Positions 34,156 to 46,343 of a DNA stretch of 64,000 nt are shown one piece after another (the stretch's first letter is position 1; the number at the start of each line of letters is the position of its first letter). The DNA comes from Armigeres subalbatus (taxonomy: Eukaryota > Arthropoda > Insecta > Diptera > Culicidae). Location: contig NC_085141.1 of NCBI RefSeq assembly GCF_024139115.2, positions 405,173,612 to 405,237,611 of the forward strand, written 5' to 3'. The position numbers were made by a program, and so were the translations under genes. The notes under the pieces are model-generated. The model saw nothing but the letters and a program-made list of their open reading frames with translations. It searched no databases and was not told where the DNA came from.

Positions 34156-37100
34156 CTTGAAAGGAGGCCTGAGCCTCTTGAAAGGAGGCTTCCTGGGCCT
34201 CTTGAAAGGAGGCTTCCGGGCCTCTTGAAAGGAGGCTCTGGGCCTCTTGAAAGGAGGCTTCCAGGCCTCTTGAAAGGAGGCTTCGGGCCTCTTGAAAGGA
34301 GGCTGGGGCCTCTTGAAAGGAGGCTTCCGGGCCTCTTGAAAGGAGGCTTCAGGCCTCTTGAAAGGAGGCTTCGGGCCTCTTGAAAGGAGGCTGGGCCTCT
34401 TGAAAGGAGGCTTCCGGGCCTCTTGAAAGGAGGCTTCCGGGCCTCTTGAAAGGAGGCTTCCGGGCCTCTTGAAAGGAGGCTTCTGGCCTCTTGAAGGAGG
34501 CTGGGGCCTCTTGAAAGGAGGCTTCGGGCCTCTTGAAAGGAGGCTTCCGGGCCTCTTGAAAGGAGGCTTCCAGGCCTCTTGAAAGGAGGCTTCGGGCCTC
34601 TTGAAAGGAGGCTTGGGCCTCTTGAAGGAGGCTTCCGGGCCTCTTGAAAGGAGGCCTGGGCCTCTTGAAAGGAGGCTTCCGGGCCTCTTGAAAGGAGGCT
34701 TCCGGGCCTCTTGAAAGGAGGCCTGGGCCTCTTGAAAGGAGGCTTCTGGGCCTCTTGAAAGGAGGCTTCGGGCCTCTTGAAAGGAGGCTTCCAGGCCTCT
34801 TGAAAGGAGGCTTCCGGGCCTCTTGAAAGGAGGCTTCCGGGCCTCTTGAAAGGAGGCTTGGGCCTCTTGAAAGGAGGCTTCTGGGCCTCTTGAAAGGAGG
34901 CTTCCGGGCCTCTTGAAAGGAGGCTTCCGGGCCTCTTGAAAGGAGGCTCTGGGCCTCTTGAAAGGAGGCTTCCGGGCCTCTTGAAAGGAGGCCTGGGCCT
35001 CTTGAAAGGAGGCCCGGGCCTCTTGAAAGGAGGCTTCTGGGCCTCTTGAAAGGAGGCTTGGGCCTCTTGAAAGGAGGCTTCCGGGCCTCTTGAAAGGAGG
35101 CTGGGCCTCTTGAAAGGAGGCTTCCGGGCCTCTTGAAAGGAGGCTTCCAGGGCCTCTTGAAAGGAGGCTTCCGGGCCTCTTGAAAGGAGGCTTCAGGCCT
35201 CTTGAAAGGAGGCTTCCGGGCCTCTTGAAAGGAGGCTTCGGGCCTCTTGAAAGGAGGCTTCCGGGCCTCTTGAAAGGAGGCTTCCGGGCCTCTTGAAAGG
35301 AGGCTTCGGGCCTCTTGAAAGGAGGCTTCCGGGCCTCTTGAAAGGAGGCTTCCGGGCCTCTTGAAAGGAGGCTTGGGCCTCTTGAAAGGAGGCTTCCGGG
35401 CCTCTTGAAAGGAGGCTTCCGGGCCTCTTGAAAGGAGGCTTCGGGCCTCTTGAAAGGAGGCTTCCGGGCCTCTTGAAAGGAGGCTTCCGGGCCTCTTGAA
35501 AGGAGGCTTCGGGCCTCTTGAAAGGAGGCTTCCGGGCCTCTTGAAAGGAGGCTTCAGGCCTCTTGAAAGGAGGCCTGGGCCTCTTGAAAGGAGGCTTCCG
35601 GGCCTCTTGAAAGGAGGCTTGGGCCTCTTGAAAGGAGGCTTCCGGGCCTCTTGAAAGGAGGCTTCCGGGCCTCTTGAAAGGAGGCTTCGGGCCTCTTGAA
35701 AGGAGGCTTCCGGGCCTCTTGAAAGGAGGCTTGGGCCTCATGAAAGGAGGCTTCCGGGCCTCTTGAAAGGAGGCTTCCGGGCCTCTTGAAAGGAGGCTTC
35801 CGGGCCTCTTGAAAGGAGGCTTCCGGGCCTCTTGAAAGGAGGCTTTTGGGCCTCTTGAAAGGAGGCTTCCGGGCCTCTTGAAAGGAGGCTTCCGGGCCTC
35901 TTGAAAGGAGGCTTCCGGGCCTCTTGAAAGGAGGCTTCCGGGCCTCTTGAAAGGAGGCTTCCGGGCCTCTTGAAAGGAGGCTTCCGGCCTCTTGAAAGGA
36001 GGCTTCGGGCCTCTTGAAAGGAGGCTTGGGCCTCTTGAAGGAGGCTTCCGGGCCTCTTGAAAGGAGGCTTCGGGCCTCTTGAAAGGAGGCTTCCGGGCCT
36101 CTTGAAAGGAGGCTTCCGGGCCTCTTGAAAGGAGGCTTCCAGGCCTCTTGAAAGGAGGCTGGGGCCTCTTGAAAGGAGGCTTCCGGGCCTCTTGAAAGGA
36201 GGCTTCCGGGCCTCTTGAAAGGAGGCTTCCGGGCCTCTTGAAAGGAGGCTTCCGGGCCTCTTGAAAGGAGGGCTTCAGGCCTCTTGAAAGGAGGCTTCGG
36301 GCCTCTTGAAAGGAGGCTCGGGCCTCTTGAAAGGAGGCTTCCAGGCCTCTTGAAAGGAGGCTTCAGGCCTCTTGAAAGGAGGCTTCCGGGCCTCTTGAAA
36401 GGAGGCTTGGGCCTCTTGAAAGGAGGCTTCGGGCCTCTTGAAAGGAGGCTTCCGGGCCTCTTGAAAGGAGGCTTCAGGCCTCTTGAAAGGAGGCTTCCGG
36501 GCCTCTTGAAAGGAGGCCTGGGCCTCTTGAAAGGAGGCTTCAGGCCTCTTGAAAGGAGGCTTCCGGGCCTCTTGAAAGGAGGCTTCCGGGCCTCTTGAAA
36601 GGAGGCTTCAGGCCTCTTGAAAGGAGGCTTCCAGGCCTCTTGAAAGGAGGCTTCAGGGCCTCTTGAAAGGAGGCTTCGGGCCTCTTGAAAGGAGGCTTCC
36701 GGGCCTCTTGAAAGGAGGCTTCCGGGCCTCTTGAAAGGAGGCTTCCGGGCCTCTTGAAAGGAGGCCTCCGGGCCTCTTGAAAGGAGGCTTCCGGGGGGCC
36801 TCGTGAAAGGCGGCTTCCAGGCCTCTTGAAAGGAGGCTGCAGGGGCTCTTGTAAGGGGGCTGCCGGGGCTCTTGAAAGGAGGCTGCGGGGCCTCTTGAAA
36901 GGAGGCTTCCGGGCCTCTTGAAAGGAGGCTTCAGGGCCTTTTGAAAGGAGGCTTCCGGGCCTCTTGAAATGATGCTTCCAGGTCTCTTGAAAGGAGGCTT
37001 CTGGGCCTCTTGAAAGGCGGCTTCCGGGCCCCTTGAAAGGAGGATTCCGGGCCTCTTGAAAGGAGGCTTCGGGCCTCTTGAAAGGAGGCTTCCGGGCCTC

Positions 37101-38618
37101 TTGAAAGGAGGCTTCGGGCCTCTTGAAAGGAGGCTTCCGGGCCTCTTGAAAGGAGGCTTCCGGGCCTCTTGAAAGGAGGCTTCCGGGCCTCTTGAAAGGA
37201 GGCTCTGGGCCTCTTGAAAGGAGGCTTCCGGGCCTCTTGAAAGGAGGCTTCCGGGCCTCTTGAAAGGAGGCTTGGGCCTCTTGAAAGGAGGCTTCCGGGC
37301 CTCTTGAAAGGAGGCTTCGGGCCTCTTGAAAGGAGGCTTGGGCCTCTTGAAAGGAGGCTTCCAGGCCTCTTGAAAGGAGGCTTCCGGGCCTCTTGAAAGG
37401 AGGCTTGGCCTCTTGAAAGGAGGCTTCCGGGCCTCTTGAAAGGAGGCTTGGGCCTCTTGAAAGGAGGCTTCCGGGCCTCTTGAAAGGAGGCTTCGGGCCT
37501 CTTGAAAGGAGGCTTCCAGGCCTCTTGAAAGGAGGCTTCCGGGCCTCTTGAAAGGAGGCTTCCGGGCCTCTTGAAAGGAGGCTTCAGGCCTCTTGAAAGG
37601 AGGCTTCGGGCCTCTTGAAAGGAGGCTTCAGGGCCTCTTGAAAGGAGGCTTCCGGGCCTCTTGAAAGGAGGCTTCGGGCCTCTTGAAAGGAGGCTTCCGG
37701 GCCTCTTGAAAGGAGGCCTGGGCCTCTTGAAAGGAGGCTTCCGGGCCTCTTGAAAGGAGGCTTCGCTTCCGGGCCTCTTGAAAGGAGGCTTCGCTTCCGG
37801 GCCTCTTGAAAGGAGGCTTCGCTTCCGGGCCTCTTGAAAGGAGGCTTCGCTTCCGGGCCTCTTGAAAGGAGGCTTCCGGGCCTCTTGAAAGGAGGCTTCC
37901 GGGCCTCTTGAAAGGAGGCTTGGGCCTCTTGAAAGGAGGCTTCCAGGCCTCTTGAAAGGAGGCTTCCAGGCCTCTTGAAAGGAGGCTTGGGGCCTCTTGA
38001 AAGGAGGCTTCCGGGCCTCTTGAAAGGAGGCTTCTGGGCCTCTTGAAAGGAGGCTTCGGGCCTCTTGAAAGGAGGCTTCCGGGCCTCTTGAAAGGAGGCT
38101 TCCAGGCCTCTTGAAAGGAGGCTTCCGGGCCTCTTGAAAGGAGGCTTCCGGGCCTCTTGAAAGGAGGCTTCCGGGCCTCTTGAAAGGAGGCTTCCAGGCC
38201 TCTTGAAAGGAGGCTTCCGGGCCTCTTGAAAGGAGGCTTCCGGGCCTCTTGAAAGGAGGCTTCCGGGCCTCTTGAAAGGAGGCTTCCGGGCCTCTTGAAA
38301 GGAGGCGTCCGGCGCCCTGGAGGGGAAGCGTGTGGGCCTCTTGAAAGGAGGCTTCCGGGCCTCTTGAAAGGAGGCTTCCGGGCCTCTTGAAAGGAGGCTT
38401 CTGGGCCTCTTGAAAGGAGGCTTCCGGGCCTCTTGAAAGGAGGCTTCCGGGCCTCTTGAAAGGAGGCTTCCGGGCCTCTTGAAAGGAGGCTTCCGGGCCT
38501 CTTGAAAGGAGGCTTCCGGGCCTCTTGAAAGGAGGCTTCCAGGCCTCTTGAAAGGAGGCTTCCAGGCCTCTTGAAAGGAGGCTTCCGGGCCTCTTGAAAG
38601 GAGGCTTCCGGGCCTCTT
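34156..38618. repeat. 23-bp minisatellite, array 1, GAAAG subtype
   Basis: From about 34156 the unit core becomes CCTCTTGAAAGGAGGCTTCC with GGG in place of GAG, and the GGAAG type no longer appears. About 190 units. The single G to A change creates TGA on the plus strand, so long frames remain only on the minus strand (for example 36931-38679). Four successive 28-bp units with an inserted CGCTT occur at 37755-37860, and one scrambled unit at about 38306-38336. The right edge joins a retrotransposon fragment at about 38618. Confidence 0.95.
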
Positions 38619-39133
38619 GAATTGGTGTTAGTCGGCGGCATAAAATTTGGGAGAGTACCTTGTAGGCGGCGTTCAGCAATGTGATTGTGCGGTAGTTGCT
38701 ACAATTCAGCTTATTGCGATTTTTGTAGATGGGATGGAAATCTCATTTTCCCAAAGCTTGGTAAGGCAGTGCAGTGCTCTAGCCAGTGCCCCACCACTGT
38801 GTTCAAACAGCTCTCCTGACAGTTGATCATCCCCAGAGACTTTGTTGTTTCGGAGCCGAAAGAAGTGTGTGTGCCACATTGACATTCAAGTGCTCGTCGT
38901 AGTGCTACCGGCACCTTTGGATAACCTCACGCTCGTTTGTCAGAAGGTTTCCGAGTATGTTCTTACACATATCGGGTTGTAGCACGTGGCCCTCACGCGT
39001 GCGGTCGTTCACCGTCCATTAGAACGGGGTCGATTTGGTGTTCCGTTTCTGGATTAGGTGATTGCCATGTGGCCTTGTGGATATTCTTGCGGAGGAAGAA
39101 AGTGCTTCGAACTACCATTCCGCGGGAGGCTAA
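38619..39133 (-). pseudogene. RTE-like retrotransposon fragment at the array edge
   Basis: On the minus strand, from 39133, it reads the endonuclease block (SASRGMVVRSTFF-like, KNIHKATW, HQIDPVLMDG), skips most of the linker, then reads a degraded RT start and ends at LNAAYKVLSQILCRRLTP near 38625-38679. The family is the one at 11523-13548. The array begins directly after RRLTP, so array and retroelement share a breakpoint. An open frame of 582 codons crossing this junction is a chimera of the two, not a gene. Confidence 0.8.
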
Positions 39134-42100
39134 TTAAATGAAATGCCTAATTAAATCAGGAATACATTTTGGATCAAATATCTATATCTGACGTTTTAAT
39201 TTTATATAATTTTCGAATACCAAGTCATACATAACTGGCTTTCGATTTATGTATAGGTACGAAAAACTTCCAGCAATTTTTGAAACGAAATTTTATTAAA
39301 ATAACATTTCAAACTTTTCATAACAGCAGTAACAATCAGCGTAATTAGACAATCAATTGCTCCTTATCGCACCTTGTAATGGTGTTCGATTCCCGCCAAA
39401 TGGCCATTCATTCTTTATGGGGGTAAGGTCCAACTGCCATAAAATCAAACTCCAATCGCTGCACGATTCAGCGGTTCCGACGACTCTACGAGTAGGTACC
39501 GCAAAACCAATGCCGGTAAAAACTCATTTATCGCGAGGAAAAAAACGCATTAATTTTATTGATTATTTTCGTTTTCCATTTCGCAAACATTTCCAGATGG
39601 TTGGCGATGGTTGCTACCCCCGGCCAGCAAAATGCAGCTTCCAGGCCGAGTATATTTTTATATTCACTTAGTGGGTGGCGCCTAGATATGTGCGCCAAGC
39701 ACCAATTTGACGGCGGTGGCAAAATCCAACACTATATGTTCGATGAAGCCACTGTTGGATATAGGGTCAAAACAAAAGAATATATAAATAACTTTAGAAT
39801 TATGTCGGCAATTGTAATTGTATTTTTACCTTTTTTATTTTCTAGTTGTATTTTTAAATATGGATTTATGGTATTCGTTATCCTGTTATCGTTTCTGCGA
39901 GCTACCCGAAAAATAATGAAATGTTGTCGTCAGCGATATCAGAAATACTGAGAAAATACCAGCGACGACGGCGCACAGGTCTAGGTACAACCCAACCCCA
40001 GGAAAACCTTTCCAACAGCTATGATGAGGCCAGTGAAGGCTTACAAAATGCGTGCAAAGTCATCAGCCAAAGGATATTGATACTCAAAAATAGAGGCCGT
40101 GTAATTGCAATTATGTACATATATGGGTGTATGCGACATCACACACAAACACACCGGCACCAGCATCAGTAGCGGATTGGAAAGAGGGTGGTTTAAGTGG
40201 GCGTCTGTCCCACATTATCATAACATTTACGTGACTGAGCAACCTCAATGGATGGGAAATTTATTGCGAAATCACGCGGATGTAATGCGGCTGTGACCGA
40301 TTTCTTGCGACATGAGCGAAAATTTTACAATCGGGATCAAGTTGGAAGCTACAAGTTGGTCGTTTAATGCCCTTAGAAAAGTTAAGCAGTTTAAGTTGAA
40401 AGCTACAAATTCGGTTAAAATTATGTTTGAGGCGTCCTTACTTATAGGATTTTGAGAGAAATATCAAATGTACCTTTTCCAACAAATTGGATGATTTAAA
40501 TTAGTGTTCTAACCAGTATGTATCTTTGAAGAATCAACATTATCACAAAACAAATCAATTTTGGTTTCTTCCAATAAGGTGAAAGGAAGAAAAATAGCCC
40601 ACATGAGAGAACTGTCCATACGTTCACAAAGGTGTGCAATGTGCGCAGCCCCTAAAAAAAGGTATACGACCTCTCAAACTACTAATTTTGTACGCTGCAA
40701 TATTGAAGTTTCTATTTCTCAATAATCTTTTAAACCCAAGCAGAAAACACAGTTTTTTTTTTCGGTAATTTGGGCTGAGCACATACTCACAGTTAACGCC
40801 TCAGTCATACAGGGAACAGTATCTACAATGCGGCGCATGAGTACACACAAACTTGGCTCAAAATTAAATTTAACAACTGTCATTTTCATAAACAAAAATT
40901 CAAACTCCTGCAACTCGTTTCCGCATCCTGTGTTTCGTTCGCCCGCTGTTGGTGTTGTTGTTTCTGCTGATGCTCCTGTTTGCACAAGTAATAGCGGAGT
41001 GACGTCGAGTTTGTAACTTTGGAACGAAATTCCAACTCCAGAAAACCCCCTTTTTCCACATCCGGGCGTCGTTTCGTCAGCTGCACCAACGTCGTGATGT
41101 CGTACCTTCTCCGATCTATCAAGCACGTAACGCAACGAGAGAAATTATTATAAACTGACTGTCAGGCATCAAGTGAACCCCTTTTGCCAGGCAGCTTTCT
41201 CTGACGTTGAAGCTTTCTTTTCTTAGGAATGTAGAAAAGGCGCACTCGACATTATTAACCGGAGCAGCATCCGTTCTGTTGAATAAGGATTCTTCGACGT
41301 GGGCAGGCAATAAGATAAGTTGCTCTATGACCTGTATTCGACTTTTGAAAAACAGATTAGAATGCTACATGTACAAAAAGTCGTGGGCTGTTTATTTAAT
41401 TTGGAGGATTTCCCATTTCTGTTTTCTATATTTTTATTTATTTTTTACCCTACAATGCTTTCAATACAAGTACTTCCTATTCCTGGTTGGGAACTCAGCT
41501 TTACACCCGAAAGGTTATCTGCAGATCAAATATTGCCACTCAGTTTGCAATTCAGTTTATTGAAGTTTCAACGTAACAGATGCTCATCAATATTCCAAAT
41601 TAAAATAAAGTTGCTCTCAATCGGTTCATGCCTGGGTATCAGTGATATTTTTACACCACCCAGCTTCGGATCACTTTCCTAAACGCAGTCCTATTTCATC
41701 CATGTGCCGCATAATCCGTCAGCAGAACAGCATGAGATGAGGGTGCTTCTGGTGGACTTCCGATCCGCTCTCTATGCTCCGGTTGCCAAAGGATGGCTTT
41801 GAATGCCGCAATAAAGGCATTTTATGGAAAATACTTCCGAATCCGAACGTTACACCCATGTGGTCCCGATTGGTGCATGTCTGGAAAGAAAATGTGTCTA
41901 TCGATAGCCTCAGCTCCGTGCAGCAAACAGATACGGTTCCGCATGATTTCTAAGCCGTTGAAGAGGGAGGAATGGTCCTGGATGGGAGTGGGAAACGAAT
42001 GGGTTTGTCGGTTTTCTCAACTAATGAAAATACACTAACAGGAGGATTTTCTGTAAATAAACTGGTGTATAATGTTTGGATAGATTAGTGATCATCCCAC

Positions 42101-42757
42101 TCCAGAATCAAACGGCAACGGCCCTGTTCGGAAGGTGAAGGGTGAAGTGATTCTACAAGTATCCAATAATCCTATGCCTCTCAGCACGAGAGTCGGATGT
42201 TGATGAAAGTGAATGGATTGGAATACATTTAAAATGAATCAGGGAAGAGACAAAAAGAAGATGATAGTAAGTTGCAAGATTTGGGTTTAACGATTGGAAT
42301 TGCTTTGATGCAAATGGGAGTCCTCTCTTGGGTCCGTTGGTCCGAACTGCAATCCGATTGCATCTAATAGAAGTAAATTTTAATTACTTATCAAATGCGA
42401 AGTGTATTATTAATGCTTGGATGGGCATACAAAAGTTGGTTGTTTAATGCAACGTTTTCAAATTTGTAAAACTATAAGCTGTGGAATTCTGAAGCAAAGC
42501 GTCCTGAGCATATAGTTTACGAGAAAGTTAGTTCCAAACTTTCACGCTAACATTGTTGAAAAAAATAAAACTAAGTTATACGCTCCCAAAAATCAATATC
42601 ACCCACCTGTAGATTCTGTTAAATAGATTTCCATAGAACACTGATATGTGGACGGATAGAAATTTTCATTCACACGTATTTAATTGAATTGATAGTTCTC
42701 CCACAGGATATGACTTTACTATGGCATTAATATGAATTAGCATTTATTAAGGCTATT
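39134..42757. other. Unassigned sequence
   Basis: About 3.6 kb with no gene or repeat I can support. Open frames up to 138 codons exist (40719-41135 minus, 39559-39951 plus) but overlap others and show no domains. A phrase like AAGTTGGTCGTTTAATGC recurs near 40350 and 42430, so a diverged repeat may be present. Confidence 0.35.
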
Positions 42758-42761
42758 TATT

Positions 42762-43695
42762 CAGCGATTCCACGGGAAAAGAATAGAGTTGAAAAAAAAA
42801 GTTGTCCAATTTTGCTCAAAATCAGTGACGGGAAATGTTATATCGATGTCATGAGACTAACTTGCTAATAGCTTTTCTCACAAGTCATTTACAATTATGT
42901 TTTCATACAAACATGTAGCCCTTAAAGGACCCGAAAACTTTTTCTAACAGGTAATTTATCTAAATATGATGTTGGCGGCGTGAGAGCCAAATTAGTGTCA
43001 AATGACATTAATGTCATGACATTTCGTGACATTTTTTAAATCTCGCTTTCATGGCTCACACTTTGTATTTAGAACAATGATCTGTTCGACAAAGTTCTAG
43101 GACCCTTTAAGTACTACATGTTAATCGAAAAATCAGAACTGTAAATGACTTTTGAAAAAAGTTATAAGGAGATTAGTAATAGCAATGCCATGACATTTTT
43201 TTGACATTTCCCATCACTGCTCAAAATCGCTTGGTATGTTCTTCATCGAAAATAATTAGACCCGTATTTTTTTATTTTTTATTAGGGTGACCATGTTCGA
43301 TATAGGGCTACCAGAAAAATCGCTATTTCTCGAAATTTTTTATTTTTAAAAAATCATAACTTTTGAACCACTGGATCGATTTGCAATATTTTTTTATGGA
43401 TAGAAAGCTTATTACTTCTAGTTCTTTCTAAAAAATTTGGTTTGGTGTATTGGTGTACTCAAATTTGCTAAAATGGTCAAAATATTTGTTTTTTAAGATT
43501 TTTTAAATGTTGGACCACAACGACTATATATTTTTATATTTTTTTATGAAAATTCAAATATTTTTACATAACATATCAAAAAATTAGAAATGTTCATCGA
43601 GCCGTTTTTGAGTTACATTTTTTTGAAAATTTCAAGTTTTCTGCCCATACACACATGGAATGAACGTTATTCTCCACTATTTCAAATAGCTCAAA
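42762..43695 (+). repeat. Left terminal inverted repeat (interrupted)
   Basis: Inverted match to 47065-47802. The arm is broken at 42822 by a 397-bp hAT-like MITE. Similarity fades after the ATGGAATGA block near 43655-43695. Confidence 0.85.
42823..43219. mobile_element. hAT-like MITE, 397 bp, in the left TIR
   Basis: Termini CAGTGACGGGAAATGT and CAGTGATGGGAAATGT (reverse complement of the right end, one mismatch in 16). The 8-bp duplication CTCAAAAT is at 42815-42822 and 43220-43227. The opposite arm of the host transposon carries the same position with a single copy of CTCAAAAT and no insert, which proves the boundaries. CATGACATTT words occur in both subterminal parts. There is no coding capacity. 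Confidence 0.95.
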
Positions 43696-44108
43696 TTAAA
43701 TCAAAAGTATGAAAATGTTATTCAAGAGTGTTTGTTTGGTCTCGTTTATTACAAGAATTTACGAATCGCAATAGTTGAAAATAATTCAATCGGAATAGTC
43801 TGGTGTTGTTATTGATGACTTCATTCTCCAAAAACGGGAAAGCAATATGCCGTTTTTCAAAAAGGTTGGTTTTCAGCGATCCATACAATAGGTTACCTGC
43901 TTTGTTTATATGTTTTCAATATTTTTGATGCAGGTAATTCATTGTATTTCCTTTTTTGATTATGATTCATCTGTCTCCTTTTCCTTGTTCACTCTACCTA
44001 AATGATACCCAAAGGGACTATTTAAAGTGGTCTATAAGATAAAGTATATGTCAGTCAAGAAAATCAGTGAAATTGTCCAGTTGCCTTACTGAAGAAACGT
44101 TTAATACA

Positions 44109-46343
44109 ATGAAGCACGAATGCTCAAATTGCCATGTTTGGAGTAATTGTTACAGGAAACTTACTCCTAAACTGTATGATTATGCAGCGGAAAGGAGAAT
44201 AAAATTGGATAAAAGCTGCTCCCACATTTGTAATACCTGCTATTGCCGACTTTATCGCATTATCAAGAAAGGAAACGAGCCAGCAGCTCCAAGTGCAGTT
44301 AATATAGAATGTGAAAATCAAGAACTCACCGTTTCTGAACAATCGAAACTTGATGATCTCGCCGTTGCCGGACCATCAGGCACCAATAATTTCACCGTGG
44401 CGGGACCATCTAGAGTGAACAATTTCGCCACACCAGCAAACATCAATAATGGTGGTTTCGAAATAATCGATCCCAATGCCGCTGGATCATCGAAAATTGA
44501 CGCTGTTCCTAGTGTTGGTAAGTAGAATAATCTCTTTTTTTTGTTCATTCGGACATCATGATTTGCTACGTTATACTAGTTGTACTCGATTATTCAGAAA
44601 ATTCCGATCTAGTAGCTCAATTTGTAGAGCAGTTGCCTATCATGCAACAAAATAGAATAATCGAATACAATATGTATTACATTATATGAAGAAACATGCT
44701 CTTAACTAATAGTTATTTTTCCATCTTGTTTTCAGAATCTTTGTTTTCTTTGGAATCAACGAGTGCTGAATCAATTGGTAGCGCTGGTGCCCAGAAACCC
44801 GGAGACGGTCAGGAAATTCTTCAACAAATGAAGGCAAAATTTGATGAAATATCTGACAGAAACGATCGATATAGGATTCTAACTTCCCTTCCCAAATCCT
44901 GGACTGCATACAAAATGATGCAAGAATTCGGTGTTTCGCAACGAACTGCTCAACGTGCAAAGAAATTACAGATTGAAAAAGGTTTAATCAGCACACCGGA
45001 GACCAGAGTAAATATGTTGTCTTTGAGCGATGATACTCTAACTGTAGTTAGGGACTTTTATAATAGTGACGAGATAAGCAGAGCATGTCCTGGGAAAAGG
45101 GATTTCGTTATTGAAAATATGGCAGGACAAAAAGTGCATGTACAGCGCAGGTTACTTTTATGTAACCTTCGAGCAATATTTTACTTTTAAAATTGGATTT
45201 TCAATGTTTTCCAGCAGCCGCCCAAAAAATTGTATTCTAGCTGGTTCAAGTGGAACGCATACTGTCTGCGTATGCATTTATCATCAGAAGGTTAAATTAA
45301 TGTTTAAAACAGCAAACTTATTCATAACCATTTAAAAACGTATCATGACCTGTTTTTTAAAATACTTTGTGAAAATCCTACAGAGAAATGTTGGTTGAAA
45401 ACCTGTGATCATTGCCCGGGTACGCAGACACTAGAGAATGACCTGATGAATTCTCTTGAAAATGTCGATTCCTTAGAATTTAAACAATGGAGGCAAACAG
45501 ATCGTTGTCATTTAAATTCAATGCGAATGAATGCAGAAGAGTATGTGGAAACATTTTTAGAAAAATTAAACGAATTATCTCTCTTTTATTGCCGCGCAAC
45601 AAGGAAACTACTTAAAACAACTTAAAATTAATTTGGAAGCAACTGATTGCATTATAATTGCTGACTTCTCTGAAAATTACTCTTTTGTTATTCAGGACGC
45701 TATACAAGGTTTTCATTGGGCAAACGCTCAATGCACAATCCATCCTTTTGCCATATATTATAAAGATGAAGCACAAAATTTAAAGTTTACAAGCTTCATA
45801 GCAATCGCAGAATTTACTAAACATAACCATGTTGCCGTTCGGCTGTTTATAACAAATTGTGTGAATTTCATTTAAAAAAAGCTACCTTACCTGAAAAATA
45901 TTCATTTTTTTCTGATGGATCAGGCAGTCAATACAAAAATAAGATGACTGCTTTCAATTTGTGCCACATGTACAAAGACTTCGGTCTTAAAGCAGAGTGG
46001 AACTTTTTTGCCACTTGCCATGGAAAAGGGCCTTGTGACGCTTTAGGAGGTGTTCTAAAGCGAAACGCTTCAAAAGCAAGTTTACAAGGCCATCATATTA
46101 CAACTGCGTACGAACTTTCAACTTTACTCTTGGGCTGTTTCTAAAGTAGATTCCAAAATGTATTACGAGTTTTTCTTCGAAAAAGATTACAATGCAATGG
46201 AAAAGAAAATAAAGAACCGTTAGACTCATGTGAAACAAATCTCTGGGACACAATCGTTTCATTACTTTAAGCCACAAAATGAAAATTACATTATCGTGAA
46301 ACGGTTTTCGTTTTCAGATGAAGAAAAGTGTTTTAAATTGTAA
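44109..46343 (+). pseudogene. Transposase of the 5-kb element, frameshifted
   Basis: Exon 1 (44109-44517) encodes a Cys-rich N-terminus, HECSNCHVWSNCYRK and SHICNTCYC, probably a zinc-binding DNA-binding finger. A clean GTAAGT donor and TTTTCAG acceptor with matching phase define an intron of 218 bp (44518-44735). Exon 2 reads a helical domain (SWTAYKMMQEFGVSQRTAQR, near 44895-44955) and reaches CNLRAIF near 45175, where the frame shifts. Then follow SSRPKNCILAGSSGTHTVCV (45211-45270), a stop, CDHCPGTQT, another shift, IIIADFSENYSFVIQDAIQG (45650-45709), a shift, FFSDGSGSQYKNK (45905-45943) and FFATCHGKGPCDALGG (46007-46054), and a last shift before FEKDYNAMEKKIKNR, ending near 46343. The Asp of ADFSEN and of FSDGSG are candidate catalytic residues of a DDE/D fold. 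The third acid is not obvious. At least four frameshifts make it non-functional. Confidence 0.8.

Noticed and set aside
28005..38618. CRISPR array
   Set aside because: The arrays have contiguous 23-bp units without unique spacers, and the DNA is clearly eukaryotic.
28117..38679. Very long open frames (up to 582 codons) with a 23-residue repeat on both strands
   Set aside because: The 23-bp unit has no stop codon in the relevant strand and 23 is not divisible by 3, so endless frames arise automatically. There is no start context, splice signal or composition of a real protein, and the longest one is a chimera with a retrotransposon.
40719..41135. 138-codon minus-strand frame as a gene
   Set aside because: Overlaps several frames of similar length on the other strand, and has no recognisable motif or splice context.
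44067..44109. GTG at 44067 as the start of the transposase
   Set aside because: A eukaryotic gene is expected to start at ATG; the first in-frame ATG is at 44109, directly before the Cys-rich finger.
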